NCBI GenBank assembly: GCA_022432975.1
Contig: CM039502.1
Coordinates: 78,263,181 to 78,327,180 of the forward strand
Length of the DNA stretch: 64,000 nucleotides
Direction of reading: 5' to 3'
Source of the DNA: Begonia masoniana
Lineage: Eukaryota > Streptophyta > Magnoliopsida > Cucurbitales > Begoniaceae
A program made the translations under genes and the position numbers. Below are positions 13,614 through 25,668 of the stretch, in pieces. How positions within the stretch are numbered: position 1 is the first letter of the stretch; the number at the start of each line of letters is the position of its first letter. The notes under the pieces are model-generated. The model did no database searches, was not told the DNA's origin, and worked only from the letters and a program-made list of their open reading frames with translations.

Positions 13614-14236
13614 TGTAACGCCCGACAACTTCGGTCATGTGAACTTTCTTTAAGGTAAACGGAATTAACTGCCACCTCTGTATTTATGTATTTCTTTGGT
13701 CAAAAATTTGGGCGTCAAAGTTTATTTAGTTCTTTTTATAAAAATTAAGTTTGGTGGCAAACTTGTAATTAAGCCTAGCTTATTAAGTGTATAAATAGAA
13801 AATGGAAATCCTAAAACCTCACAAAAACCTCCACCAGCTGACTTTCCTCTCTTAGCTGATTCTCTCTCCCCTCAGCTCCCTTCTCTGTTCTTTTTCCAGC
13901 GATCAACTTCTTTCGGATTTCTTCCGATACTCCAAGCTCGAGGTAAGATTTGGATAATGTGTTTACTGATTAGTCATTTGAGAGTTGATTAGCAATTTAG
14001 ATTCGGGTTTTTCCGAGAAAGTTGAGGTATCATGGTAGATATAGCTATTAACATAGCATTTATGATTGTTGTAGATAATAAGTAGAAATAATGAACGTTG
14101 GTTGAGCCTGGGTAGTTGGTGAACTCGAATACCATTATCGGTTAGCTAAGGTTTTTATGCACACTAGGTGACTGATATAATGCTCGAACGAAAATGAGTT
14201 AGACTTCTAGGATATATACTTAGTTAGAAAGCTACC

Positions 14237-14706
14237 TGTAACACCCGGTTTATTAGAATTAAAATAATCTATTAATCTTCTAAGTGTGAATTTTATAGAA
14301 TGAAATTAGGGGTAAAATCAATTAGGTTAATGAGTAACTAAGTGAGGGCATAAGGGTAATTGTCAATTTTGCAAATGGATAACGTATTTAAGGAAAGAGT
14401 AAATGAGGTATAGCCGTCATACTCATTTCACTCTCGGTTTTCAGCTCAACCCAGCAGAGCTCTCTAGGCGATTTCCTCACCGATTCCTCCAACCCAGGTG
14501 AGTTTTGATTCGATTAATTGCTGATTTTAGTACCTAGGTAGCTTAAGGATCCCAACGTATGCATTTTGTTAATGTTACGAGTGAGAGATTCTGCTTGAGG
14601 ATTATGGCAGAATCGGGAATGTTAGATAAATAGAAATGCCCAACCCACTCCTTAGATTTCTGAATAGCTTAGATTGAGGTTTAACGTTCTGTTTATGAAT
14701 ATAGGT
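14237..14706 (+). mobile_element. 5' part of another Tekay-like LTR (H), truncated by the array
   Basis: Starts TGTAACACCCGGTTTATTAG directly after GCTACC, where the T1 3' LTR continues differently (37129). It has the family layout: an A/T-rich region with TATTTAAGG (about 14390), a CT-rich leader, and a donor-like CCCAG|GTGAG near 14497. It breaks off into the 37-bp array at 14707, and no 3' end or target duplication is visible. Confidence 0.65.
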
Positions 14707-17700
14707 GCATTTGTCTTCCGGCTGACGTCATCGGAAGAGGAAAGCATTTGTCTTCCGGCTGACGTCATCGGAAGAGGAAAGCATTTGTCTTCCGGCTGAC
14801 GTCATCGGAAGAGGAAAGCATTTGTCTTCCGGCTGACGTCATCGGAAGAGGAAAGCATTTGTCTTCCGGCTGACGTCATCGGAAGAGGAAAGCATTTGTC
14901 TTCCGGCTGACGTCATCGGAAGAGGAAAGCATTTGTCTTCCGGCTGACGTCATCGGAAGAGGAAAGCATTTGTCTTCCGGCTGACGTCATCGGAAGAGGA
15001 AAGCATTTGTCTTCCGGCTGACGTCATCGGAAGAGGAAAGCATTTGTCTTCCGGCTGACGTCATCGGAAGAGGAAAGCATTTGTCTTCCGGCTGACGTCA
15101 TCGGAAGAGGAAAGCATTTGTCTTCCGGCTGACGTCATCGGAAGAGGAAAGCATTTGTCTTCCGGCTGACGTCATCGGAAGAGGAAAGCATTTGTCTTCC
15201 GGCTGACGTCATCGGAAGAGGAAAGCATTTGTCTTCCGGCTGACGTCATCGGAAGAGGAAAGCATTTGTCTTCCGGCTGACGTCATCGGAAGAGGAAAGC
15301 ATTTGTCTTCCGGCTGACGTCATCGGAAGAGGAAAGCATTTGTCTTCCGGCTGACGTCATCGGAAGAGGAAAGCATTTGTCTTCCGGCTGACGTCATCGG
15401 AAGAGGAAAGCATTTGTCTTCCGGCTGACGTCATCGGAAGAGGAAAGCATTTGTCTTCCGGCTGACGTCATCGGAAGAGGAAAGCATTTGTCTTCCGGCT
15501 GACGTCATCGGAAGAGGAAAGCATTTGTCTTCCGGCTGACGTCATCGGAAGAGGAAAGCATTTGTCTTCCGGCTGACGTCATCGGAAGAGGAAAGCATTT
15601 GTCTTCCGGCTGACGTCATCGGAAGAGGAAAGCATTTGTCTTCCGGCTGACGTCATCGGAAGAGGAAAGCATTTGTCTTCCGGCTGACGTCATCGGAAGA
15701 GGAAAGCATTTGTCTTCCGGCTGACGTCATCGGAAGAGGAAAGCATTTGTCTTCCGGCTGACGTCATCGGAAGAGGAAAGCATTTGTCTTCCGGCTGACG
15801 TCATCGGAAGAGGAAAGCATTTGTCTTCCGGCTGACGTCATCGGAAGAGGAAAGCATTTGTCTTCCGGCTGACGTCATCGGAAGAGGAAAGCATTTGTCT
15901 TCCGGCTGACGTCATCGGAAGAGGAAAGCATTTGTCTTCCGGCTGACGTCATCGGAAGAGGAAAGCATTTGTCTTCCGGCTGACGTCATCGGAAGAGGAA
16001 AGCATTTGTCTTCCGGCTGACGTCATCGGAAGAGGAAAGCATTTGTCTTCCGGCTGACGTCATCGGAAGAGGAAAGCATTTGTCTTCCGGCTGACGTCAT
16101 CGGAAGAGGAAAGCATTTGTCTTCCGGCTGACGTCATCGGAAGAGGAAAGCATTTGTCTTCCGGCTGACGTCATCGGAAGAGGAAAGCATTTGTCTTCCG
16201 GCTGACGTCATCGGAAGAGGAAAGCATTTGTCTTCCGGCTGACGTCATCGGAAGAGGAAAGCATTTGTCTTCCGGCTGACGTCATCGGAAGAGGAAAGCA
16301 TTTGTCTTCCGGCTGACGTCATCGGAAGAGGAAAGCATTTGTCTTCCGGCTGACGTCATCGGAAGAGGAAAGCATTTGTCTTCCGGCTGACGTCATCGGA
16401 AGAGGAAAGCATTTGTCTTCCGGCTGACGTCATCGGAAGAGGAAAGCATTTGTCTTCCGGCTGACGTCATCGGAAGAGGAAAGCATTTGTCTTCCGGCTG
16501 ACGTCATCGGAAGAGGAAAGCATTTGTCTTCCGGCTGACGTCATCGGAAGAGGAAAGCATTTGTCTTCCGGCTGACGTCATCGGAAGAGGAAAGCATTTG
16601 TCTTCCGGCTGACGTCATCGGAAGAGGAAAGCATTTGTCTTCCGGCTGACGTCATCGGAAGAGGAAAGCATTTGTCTTCCGGCTGACGTCATCGGAAGAG
16701 GAAAGCATTTGTCTTCCGGCTGACGTCATCGGAAGAGGAAAGCATTTGTCTTCCGGCTGACGTCATCGGAAGAGGAAAGCATTTGTCTTCCGGCTGACGT
16801 CATCGGAAGAGGAAAGCATTTGTCTTCCGGCTGACGTCATCGGAAGAGGAAAGCATTTGTCTTCCGGCTGACGTCATCGGAAGAGGAAAGCATTTGTCTT
16901 CCGGCTGACGTCATCGGAAGAGGAAAGCATTTGTCTTCCGGCTGACGTCATCGGAAGAGGAAAGCATTTGTCTTCCGGCTGACGTCATCGGAAGAGGAAA
17001 GCATTTGTCTTCCGGCTGACGTCATCGGAAGAGGAAAGCATTTGTCTTCCGGCTGACGTCATCGGAAGAGGAAAGCATTTGTCTTCCGGCTGACGTCATC
17101 GGAAGAGGAAAGCATTTGTCTTCCGGCTGACGTCATCGGAAGAGGAAAGCATTTGTCTTCCGGCTGACGTCATCGGAAGAGGAAAGCATTTGTCTTCCGG
17201 CTGACGTCATCGGAAGAGGAAAGCATTTGTCTTCCGGCTGACGTCATCGGAAGAGGAAAGCATTTGTCTTCCGGCTGACGTCATCGGAAGAGGAAAGCAT
17301 TTGTCTTCCGGCTGACGTCATCGGAAGAGGAAAGCATTTGTCTTCCGGCTGACGTCATCGGAAGAGGAAAGCATTTGTCTTCCGGCTGACGTCATCGGAA
17401 GAGGAAAGCATTTGTCTTCCGGCTGACGTCATCGGAAGAGGAAAGCATTTGTCTTCCGGCTGACGTCATCGGAAGAGGAAAGCATTTGTCTTCCGGCTGA
17501 CGTCATCGGAAGAGGAAAGCATTTGTCTTCCGGCTGACGTCATCGGAAGAGGAAAGCATTTGTCTTCCGGCTGACGTCATCGGAAGAGGAAAGCATTTGT
17601 CTTCCGGCTGACGTCATCGGAAGAGGAAAGCATTTGTCTTCCGGCTGACGTCATCGGCAGAAGAAGTGTAATGGAAGTCGGGTGAGTATGTCTTCCGGCT

Positions 17701-20149
17701 GACGTCATCGGAAGAGGAAAGCATTTGTCTTCCGGCTGACGTCATCGGAAGAGGAAAGCATTTGTCTTCCGGCTGACGTCATCGGAAGAGGAAAGCATTT
17801 GTCTTCCGGCTGACGTCATCGGAAGAGGAAAGCATTTGTCTTCCGGCTGACGTCATCGGAAGAGGAAAGCATTTGTCTTCCGGCTGACGTCATCGGAAGA
17901 GGAAAGCATTTGTCTTCCGGCTGACGTCATCGGAAGAGGAAAGCATTTGTCTTCCGGCTGACGTCATCGGAAGAGGAAAGCATTTGTCTTCCGGCTGACG
18001 TCATCGGAAGAGGAAAGCATTTGTCTTCCGGCTGACGTCATCGGAAGAGGAAAGCATTTGTCTTCCGGCTGACGTCATCGGAAGAGGAAAGCATTTGTCT
18101 TCCGGCTGACGTCATCGGAAGAGGAAAGCATTTGTCTTCCGGCTGACGTCATCGGAAGAGGAAAGCATTTGTCTTCCGGCTGACGTCATCGGAAGAGGAA
18201 AGCATTTGTCTTCCGGCTGACGTCATCGGAAGAGGAAAGCATTTGTCTTCCGGCTGACGTCATCGGAAGAGGAAAGCATTTGTCTTCCGGCTGACGTCAT
18301 CGGAAGAGGAAAGCATTTGTCTTCCGGCTGACGTCATCGGAAGAGGAAAGCATTTGTCTTCCGGCTGACGTCATCGGAAGAGGAAAGCATTTGTCTTCCG
18401 GCTGACGTCATCGGAAGAGGAAAGCATTTGTCTTCCGGCTGACGTCATCGGAAGAGGAAAGCATTTGTCTTCCGGCTGACGTCATCGGAAGAGGAAAGCA
18501 TTTGTCTTCCGGCTGACGTCATCGGAAGAGGAAAGCATTTGTCTTCCGGCTGACGTCATCGGAAGAGGAAAGCATTTGTCTTCCGGCTGACGTCATCGGA
18601 AGAGGAAAGCATTTGTCTTCCGGCTGACGTCATCGGAAGAGGAAAGCATTTGTCTTCCGGCTGACGTCATCGGAAGAGGAAAGCATTTGTCTTCCGGCTG
18701 ACGTCATCGGAAGAGGAAAGCATTTGTCTTCCGGCTGACGTCATCGGAAGAGGAAAGCATTTGTCTTCCGGCTGACGTCATCGGAAGAGGAAAGCATTTG
18801 TCTTCCGGCTGACGTCATCGGAAGAGGAAAGCATTTGTCTTCCGGCTGACGTCATCGGAAGAGGAAAGCATTTGTCTTCCGGCTGACGTCATCGGAAGAG
18901 GAAAGCATTTGTCTTCCGGCTGACGTCATCGGAAGAGGAAAGCATTTGTCTTCCGGCTGACGTCATCGGAAGAGGAAAGCATTTGTCTTCCGGCTGACGT
19001 CATCGGAAGAGGAAAGCATTTGTCTTCCGGCTGACGTCATCGGAAGAGGAAAGCATTTGTCTTCCGGCTGACGTCATCGGAAGAGGAAAGCATTTGTCTT
19101 CCGGCTGACGTCATCGGAAGAGGAAAGCATTTGTCTTCCGGCTGACGTCATCGGAAGAGGAAAGCATTTGTCTTCCGGCTGACGTCATCGGAAGAGGAAA
19201 GCATTTGTCTTCCGGCTGACGTCATCGGAAGAGGAAAGCATTTGTCTTCCGGCTGACGTCATCGGAAGAGGAAAGCATTTGTCTTCCGGCTGACGTCATC
19301 GGAAGAGGAAAGCATTTGTCTTCCGGCTGACGTCATCGGAAGAGGAAAGCATTTGTCTTCCGGCTGACGTCATCGGAAGAGGAAAGCATTTGTCTTCCGG
19401 CTGACGTCATCGGAAGAGGAAAGCATTTGTCTTCCGGCTGACGTCATCGGAAGAGGAAAGCATTTGTCTTCCGGCTGACGTCATCGGAAGAGGAAAGCAT
19501 TTGTCTTCCGGCTGACGTCATCGGAAGAGGAAAGCATTTGTCTTCCGGCTGACGTCATCGGAAGAGGAAAGCATTTGTCTTCCGGCTGACGTCATCGGAA
19601 GAGGAAAGCATTTGTCTTCCGGCTGACGTCATCGGAAGAGGAAAGCATTTGTCTTCCGGCTGACGTCATCGGAAGAGGAAAGCATTTGTCTTCCGGCTGA
19701 CGTCATCGGAAGAGGAAAGCATTTGTCTTCCGGCTGACGTCATCGGAAGAGGAAAGCATTTGTCTTCCGGCTGACGTCATCGGAAGAGGAAAGCATTTGT
19801 CTTCCGGCTGACGTCATCGGAAGAGGAAAGCATTTGTCTTCCGGCTGACGTCATCGGAAGAGGAAAGCATTTGTCTTCCGGCTGACGTCATCGGAAGAGG
19901 AAAGCATTTGTCTTCCGGCTGACGTCATCGGAAGAGGAAAGCATTTGTCTTCCGGCTGACGTCATCGGAAGAGGAAAGCATTTGTCTTCCGGCTGACGTC
20001 ATCGGAAGAGGAAAGCATTTGTCTTCCGGCTGACGTCATCGGAAGAGGAAAGCATTTGTCTTCCGGCTGACGTCATCGGAAGAGGAAAGCATTTGTCTTC
20101 CGGCTGACGTCATCGGAAGAGGAAAGCATTTGTCTTCCGGCTGACGTCA
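14707..20149. repeat. Tandem array of a 37-bp unit, about 146 copies
   Basis: Unit: GCATTTGTCTTCC, GGC, TGACGTCA, TCGGAAGAGGAAA. Coordinates keep an exact 37-bp phase from 14707 to 17630 (79 units) and from 17721 to 20126 (65 units), followed by a 24-nt partial unit. The only break is a variant pair at 17630-17720 (54 plus 37 bp) with CAGAAGAAGTGTAATGG inside. Each unit is an interrupted palindrome (CTTCCG...TGACGTCA...CGGAAG), and TGACGTCA is the classic plant bZIP (C-box/CRE) site, giving about 147 sites. Near-identity of units implies recent expansion or assembly replication. It is not a CRISPR array: there are no spacers. Confidence 0.95.
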
Positions 20150-20800
20150 GAAGGCGGAAATGCTTTGAAGTCCCACACTTGATCAATAATCGGTAGAGTT
20201 TAGGTTACTGTTGGGCAGTAGATGCTGGATGATTGAGTCATTCGGCTGACGTCATCGGTGGATGTGTTCTGTGAATGTGAGCGGTAGATGTCGTCTACCG
20301 AGTTCATGAAGTCACGTGGGTAACACGTGGTCTGACCGGTGGATGTTGAGCGTTACTGTTCACCGGTGGATGTTGTGCGTTTATGATGATCGGTGGATGC
20401 TGGATGAATGTGTCATCCAGCTGACGTCACCGGAAGATGTTGAGTACTGTTGAGCGGTGGATGTCGCTCGATAGAAATGACCGGTGGATGCTGGGTGAAT
20501 GAGTCATCCGGCTGACGTCATCGGTAGATGTGGGATATTACTGTTGAGCGGTGGATGACGCTCGACAGAAATGAGCGGTGGAAGTGAACGACAGAGGTTG
20601 ATTTGATTGTCTGTTGATTCTTCTCTTTAAATAGATATTTTCCCAAATGATTTTAAATAACTTCAAATCTGATTGGAATTTCTTTAAAAACGTATTTATA
20701 TATATACAAAAAAAAAAAAAGAAGAATTGGATTGACATTTTGATTACAAATATGATTATACGATATTCTCGACCCATCGGGTTTCGGGTTGTGACAATTA

Positions 20801-20958
20801 TGGTATCAGAGCGACATGGGTTTTAAAATCGGTTCTGTAGACTGCCTAGCAGCACAAATCACCACATGAGTACTCTCCAGCAACTGTAAGTGTTTACGAT
20901 TTTAGTAATGTCATTCAAAGTTAAGATGTGTTTATGATAATATGTTAGGATTTCCAAA
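20801..20958 (+). promoter_or_regulatory. T1 primer binding site and leader with intron-like signals
   Basis: TGGTATCAGAGC at 20801-20812 begins four bases after the LTR, complementary to initiator Met tRNA, for minus-strand priming. The leader has CAACTGTAAGT (donor-like, about 20881) and ATATGTTAG (acceptor-like, about 20947) just before the gag ATG at 20959. Element B has the same pair at 28538-28616. Confidence 0.75.
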
Positions 20959-22235
20959 ATGGTGAGAGGTCAAGGCAACGAGGATAGTAACACTATTGCC
21001 CATCTAACAGAGTTGGTGATTCGCCAATCCCGCCAGATTGAACAACTTATGGCTACTAGGGAAGAGCAAGGGAACTCTAGTTCGAATGCAACCCATGATC
21101 ATGGTGGCGAACATTTTCACCGACTTCGACCCCGACATTTAATGGTCGAGTTTTGGATCCTATCCATGTTGAGGAATGGATTCAAAAAATTGAGGACATG
21201 TTCATGTATGCAAAGGTTGATGAAGGAGACAAGGTCACATATGCTGTTTTCTACCTAGAACAGGATGCAAGGCATTGGTGGGACTCAATCCGGAGCACTA
21301 CTAACGTGGGGACTATGACCTGAAAAATGTTTAAGACTGCTTTCTTTGACAAGTACTTTAGCCGAGCTGTTCGGGCTAGTAAGAAAATGGAGTTTATGCA
21401 GTTGCGCCAAACCAGTTTTGTGGCAGACTATATTTGTAAGTTCAAGGCCTTATCCCGTTTTGCACCCCATTTAGTGGAGGATGAAGAAGATAAGATTCAT
21501 CAATTCGTTCAAGGATTGAAGCCAAACCTGTTTAGGGGAGTGAAGACTGCAGGGATCCATAATACAATTTATTCTGAGGTGGCTGCTGAGGCTTTGGAAT
21601 TGGAAGATGTTGAGATAACAGTGTAGGGGCAATGCGATCTGCCAAGGAAGTTTATCAGAGAAGCTCAGCCACCACCACGCCGGGGCAAAGGTTGGCAGCC
21701 ACAACAGAACAGGGGACCACAGCAACAACAGAAAGGTGTGAAGAGGCCCTTCAATCCAAATGATGACCAAGGGAAAGGAAAACGACCTCAAGCCCCTCTA
21801 TGTTCTACCTGTCAGAAGAATCATTATGGAGAATGCAAACTTTACACGGGCCGTTGTTATAGGTGTGACAAGGTTGGCCATGTTGTTATGAATTGCCCCA
21901 TGCCGCCAGATGTGAATCGTACGAGGGTGGCACCTAGAGTTTTCGCCGTGATGGAAGATGATGATGCGGAACCGCAAATGGTTATAACAGGTATGATTAA
22001 GATTTGTGGTAAACCCGCATACACACTTATAGATATCGGTGCTACCCATTCTTTCGTAGCAACTACATTTGAATGCAGGTATAATTTACGGACTCAGCTA
22101 GCCGATAAGTCGTTTAGTGTCATGTTACCGTCGGGAGAATCCTTACATTCTGAACAAGTAGTAAAGGGTGAAATTGTATTAGTAGGGGACAAAGAGATAT
22201 ATGTAGAGTTGATTTTAATTAATATGAAGGGATAA
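20959..22235 (+). pseudogene. T1 gag and protease, broken
   Basis: ATG at 20959 opens MVRGQGNEDSN with a coiled-coil-like RQIEQLMATRE. A frameshift near 21130 is followed in another frame by the gag core (HVEEWIQKIEDMF, ARHWWDSI), a TGA at 21321 where Trp is expected, then AFFDKYFSRAVR...LRQTSFVADYI (21327-21623) and a TAG at 21624. 21738-22235 holds two knuckle-like groups including CYRCDKVGHVVMNC, then the aspartic protease with LIDIGATHSFV, where the usual Asp-Thr-Gly has become Asp-Ile-Gly (codon at 22035). A TAA at 22233 and a TGA at 22257 precede RT. Capsid, nucleocapsid and protease functions are lost. Confidence 0.9.
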
Positions 22236-22415
22236 AAAGTCATTTTGGGTATGGACTGACTATTCAGACATTATGCCACAATCAACTGTAGAACTGGTCT
22301 AGTGGAATTCCGACCCTCGAATAGGGATTGGTATTCTTTTCAAGCCATCCCAAAATCAAGTAAGATGCCAATTATATCCTCGTTAGAAACCTAGCGATTA
22401 CTGAAAAATGGTTGT

Positions 22416-25370
22416 GTGAGTTGTCTAGTTAGCATAATTGATATACAAGTGAAGGATAAGGTAGAACTTCAAGATATTCACATGATCCGAGAGTTTCCTG
22501 GGGTATTTTTGGATGACTTGTCCGGGTTACCACCCGATAGAGAAATTGAATTTGTGATATATACGTATCCTGAAGCATTACCTGTGTCTAAGAATCCCTA
22601 CCGTATGGCACCGGTTGAATTGAAGGAACTAAAGACTCAATTGCAAGAGTTAGTAGACAAAGGATTTATTCGCTCTAGTTGTTCTCCTAGGGGTGCACTT
22701 GTTTTGTTTGTTAAGAAGAAGGGCGGATCCCTTCGGATGTGTATTGATTACAGGGAATTGAACAAACTGACAATCAAGAATAAGTACCCTTTACCCCGAA
22801 TTGATGATTTATTTGACCAGTTACAAGGGGCCAAAGTGTTCTCAAAAATCGACTTACGTTCGGGCTATTACCAATTGAAGGTTAAGGAGGGAGATATACC
22901 GAAGACAGCATTTAGAACCCGATATGGACATTACGAATTTCTTGTAATGTCGTTTGGACTAACGAACGCACCTGCAGCTTTTATGGATTTGATGAATCGG
23001 GTGTTCCGTGAATACTTGGACAAGTTTGTAATTATATTCATCAATGACATCCTTATATACTCACAGACTAAAACTGATCATGCAGAACACTTAAAGGTAG
23101 TGTTGACAACCTTAAGACAGCATCAACTATATGCCAAGTTATCCAAATGTGAGTTCTGGTTGGACAAGGTCAACTTTTTGGGTCATGTCATTTCAGCTGG
23201 GAGCTTATCAGTAGATCCAACCAAAATTCATGCAGTTAAGGATTGGCCTCAACCAAAGAATGTCAGCGAGATCCGTAGTTTCTTTGGTTTGGCAAGTTAT
23301 TATAGGAAGTTTATTAAGGGATTTTCTATGATAGCCAAACCCTTAACAAGTTTAACAAATAAGGACACCAAGTACTCTTGGACTGGAGCCTGTGAAGATA
23401 GTTTTCAGACATTAAAACTAAAGTTAACAACAGCCCCTCTTTTGACACTCCCAACTGAAAGAGGAAAGTTCAGTGTTTATTGTGACGCATCCAAAGTTGG
23501 TTTGGGGTGTGTCCTAATGCAAGAAGACAAGGTTGTAGCGTATGCTTCTAGGCAGCTAAAAAGTTATGAGCAGAATTATCCCACTCACGATTTAGAATTA
23601 GCCGTTAATGTTTTTGCATTGAAAATTTGGAGGCACTATTTGTATGGTCAGCAGTGTGAAGTGTTTTCGGACCACAAGAGCCTGAAGTATCTTTTTACTC
23701 AAAATGAGCTAAACATGAGGCAGAGGCGTTGGTTAGAATTCGTAAAGGATTATGACTTTGAAATTAAGTACCACCCTGGTAAGCCCAATGCGGTTGCCGA
23801 CGCATTAGGCAGAATGTCAAAGACAATGCAGCCTGCGGTGTCAGCCATGTCATTACCCTTGAAAGTTGAGGTTCAGAAATTTGAGTTGGAGATAGTTCCG
23901 GAAATTTCAACATTGCTTTCGACATTATCTATTCGGTCAACTATTTTGGAGAAGATTAAAGAGACACAACAGAAGGATTCAAAAGAAAAGAATAATATAG
24001 TGAGTAAGTCGAAGGACACTTCCTCCGAGTTCAATCTTTCTGAGGATGGAATTTTGAAGTTTAGAGATCGATGGTACGTTTCATGTGATGAGGAGATACG
24101 TAAGTTAATATTGGCTGAGGCACACTCGTCACCCTTTTCTGTACATCTTGGGAACACTAAAATATTTTAGGACTTAAAGTTACATTATTGGTAGCTAAAT
24201 CTAAAAAGGGATGTTGCCAAGTATGTAGAGTCGTGTTTGATATGCCAGCAAGTCAAAGCAGAGCACCAACGGTCAGGAGGTACCCTTCAACCCTTACCGA
24301 TCCCTTGATGGAAGTGGGAAAACATTGCCATGGACTTTGTGGTGGGATTGCCAAAGACAACTAAGGGCCATGATGGTATTTGGGTTGTAATTTACAGATT
24401 GACGAAATAAGCTCACTTTCTACTTGTAACGATGACTTATACGATGGACCAGTTTGCGAACCTGTACATTCAGGAGATTATCAGGTTGCATGGTATTCCG
24501 GTATCCATTGTCTCCGATCGAGATTCTAGATTCACCTCTCAATTTTGGAAAGGTCTGCAAGGCACGCTAGGTACAAAGTTATCTTTCAGCACTGCATTTC
24601 ATCCATAAACAGATGGCCAATCAGAGAGAACCATTTAGATACTAGAGGACATGTTAAGGGTGTGCGTGCTGGAATTTCAGGAATCATGGAGTCGATATCT
24701 GCATCTGGTTGAATTCTCCTACAACAATAGTTACCAGTCCACCATCGGTATGGCACCTTATGAAGCACTGTATGGCAGAAAATGTTGGTCACCTTTGTAC
24801 TGAGATGAAGTTGGTGAAGCGAAGCTCTTAGGCCCCGAGATTTGGCAACAGATGTCAGACAAGTTCGCCATTATTAGGAAAAGAATAATGACTGCACAAA
24901 GCCGACAGAATAGTTATGCGGATCTGAGGAGGAGGAGCCTTGAGTTTACTGTCGGGGATGAAGTTTTCTTGAAGATCTCACCGTTTAAAGGAGTTATGCG
25001 GTTCGGTAAGAAGGGAAAGCTTAATCCACGATTCATTGGACCATTTCCTATTTTGGCTAAGATTGGTAATACAGCCTATAAGTTACAGTTGCCCCCTTCG
25101 CTGGAAAAGATTCACAATGTCTTTCATGTGTCAATGCTAAGGAAATGCATATGTGATCCAACGCTTGTTGTCATGCCAACTGAAATCGAGATTCAGCCGA
25201 CCCTAATGTATGAAGAGAAACCGATACAAATTCTGGAGTCAACGATTAAGATTATGCGAAATAGGGAAATTCCACTAGTAAAGGTTCTATGGACGAATCA
25301 TGGCATTGAGGAAGCCACGTGGGAGCGACAGCAGGACATGTTGGACAAGTATCTTGAGTTATTTGTCTGA
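22416..25370 (+). pseudogene. T1 pol: RT, RNase H, integrase, chromodomain-like tail, broken
   Basis: 22416-24170 is one 584-codon frame. RT spans about residues 80-260 ([29 protein letters not shown]). The catalytic YxDD box reads FINDILIYS, the first Asp being Asn (codon 23043-23045). RNase H follows ([34 protein letters not shown]). A TAG at 24168 ends it. Integrase continues through several stops: zinc finger (VESCLICQQVKAEH), core (MDFVVGLP, VSDRDSRF, HP*TDGQSE), and 24852-25370 with NVFHVSMLRK and the C-terminal KVLWTNHGIEEATWER. Most stops fit C-to-T or G-to-A change at Trp or Gln codons. Reverse transcription and integration are lost. Confidence 0.92.
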
Positions 25371-25668
25371 TCAATTTTTGAGGATAAAAATTTTGTTTAA
25401 GAAGGGGTGGATGTAACGCCCGACAACTTCGGTGACGTGAACTTTCTTTAAGGGAAACGGAATTAACTGCCACCTTTGTATTTATGTATTTCTTTGGTCG
25501 GAAATTTGGGCGCCAAAGTTTATTTAGTTCTTTTTATAAAAATTAGGTTTGGTGGCAAACTTGTAATTAAGCCTAGCTTATTAAGTGTATAAATAGAAAA
25601 TGGAAATCCTAAAACCTCACAAAAGCTTCCACCAGCCGACTTTCCTCTCTCAGCTGATTCTCTCTCCT

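Larger units (their letters stand above)
13614..20796 (+). repeat. 5' LTR of T1, expanded to 7.2 kb
   Basis: 13614-14236 matches the 3' LTR (25412-25668 joined to 36766-37128) with few differences. A TATA box (TATAAATA) lies at 13790-13797 and a donor-like GAG|GTAAG at 13940-13947. From 14237 to 20149 the LTR holds a foreign LTR start and the 37-bp array, neither present in the 3' LTR. Correspondence with the 3' LTR resumes at about 20150 (GAAGGCGGAAATG...TTTGAAGTCCC) and runs to 20796. 20150-20600 holds several diverged CGGCTGACGTCAYCGG motifs. The segment equivalent to 37129-40690 of the 3' LTR is missing, so this LTR has been rearranged after insertion. Confidence 0.85.

Noticed and set aside
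14707..20149. CRISPR-like regular repeat array
   Set aside because: Units are contiguous and identical with no variable spacers, and the context is a plant retrotransposon LTR.
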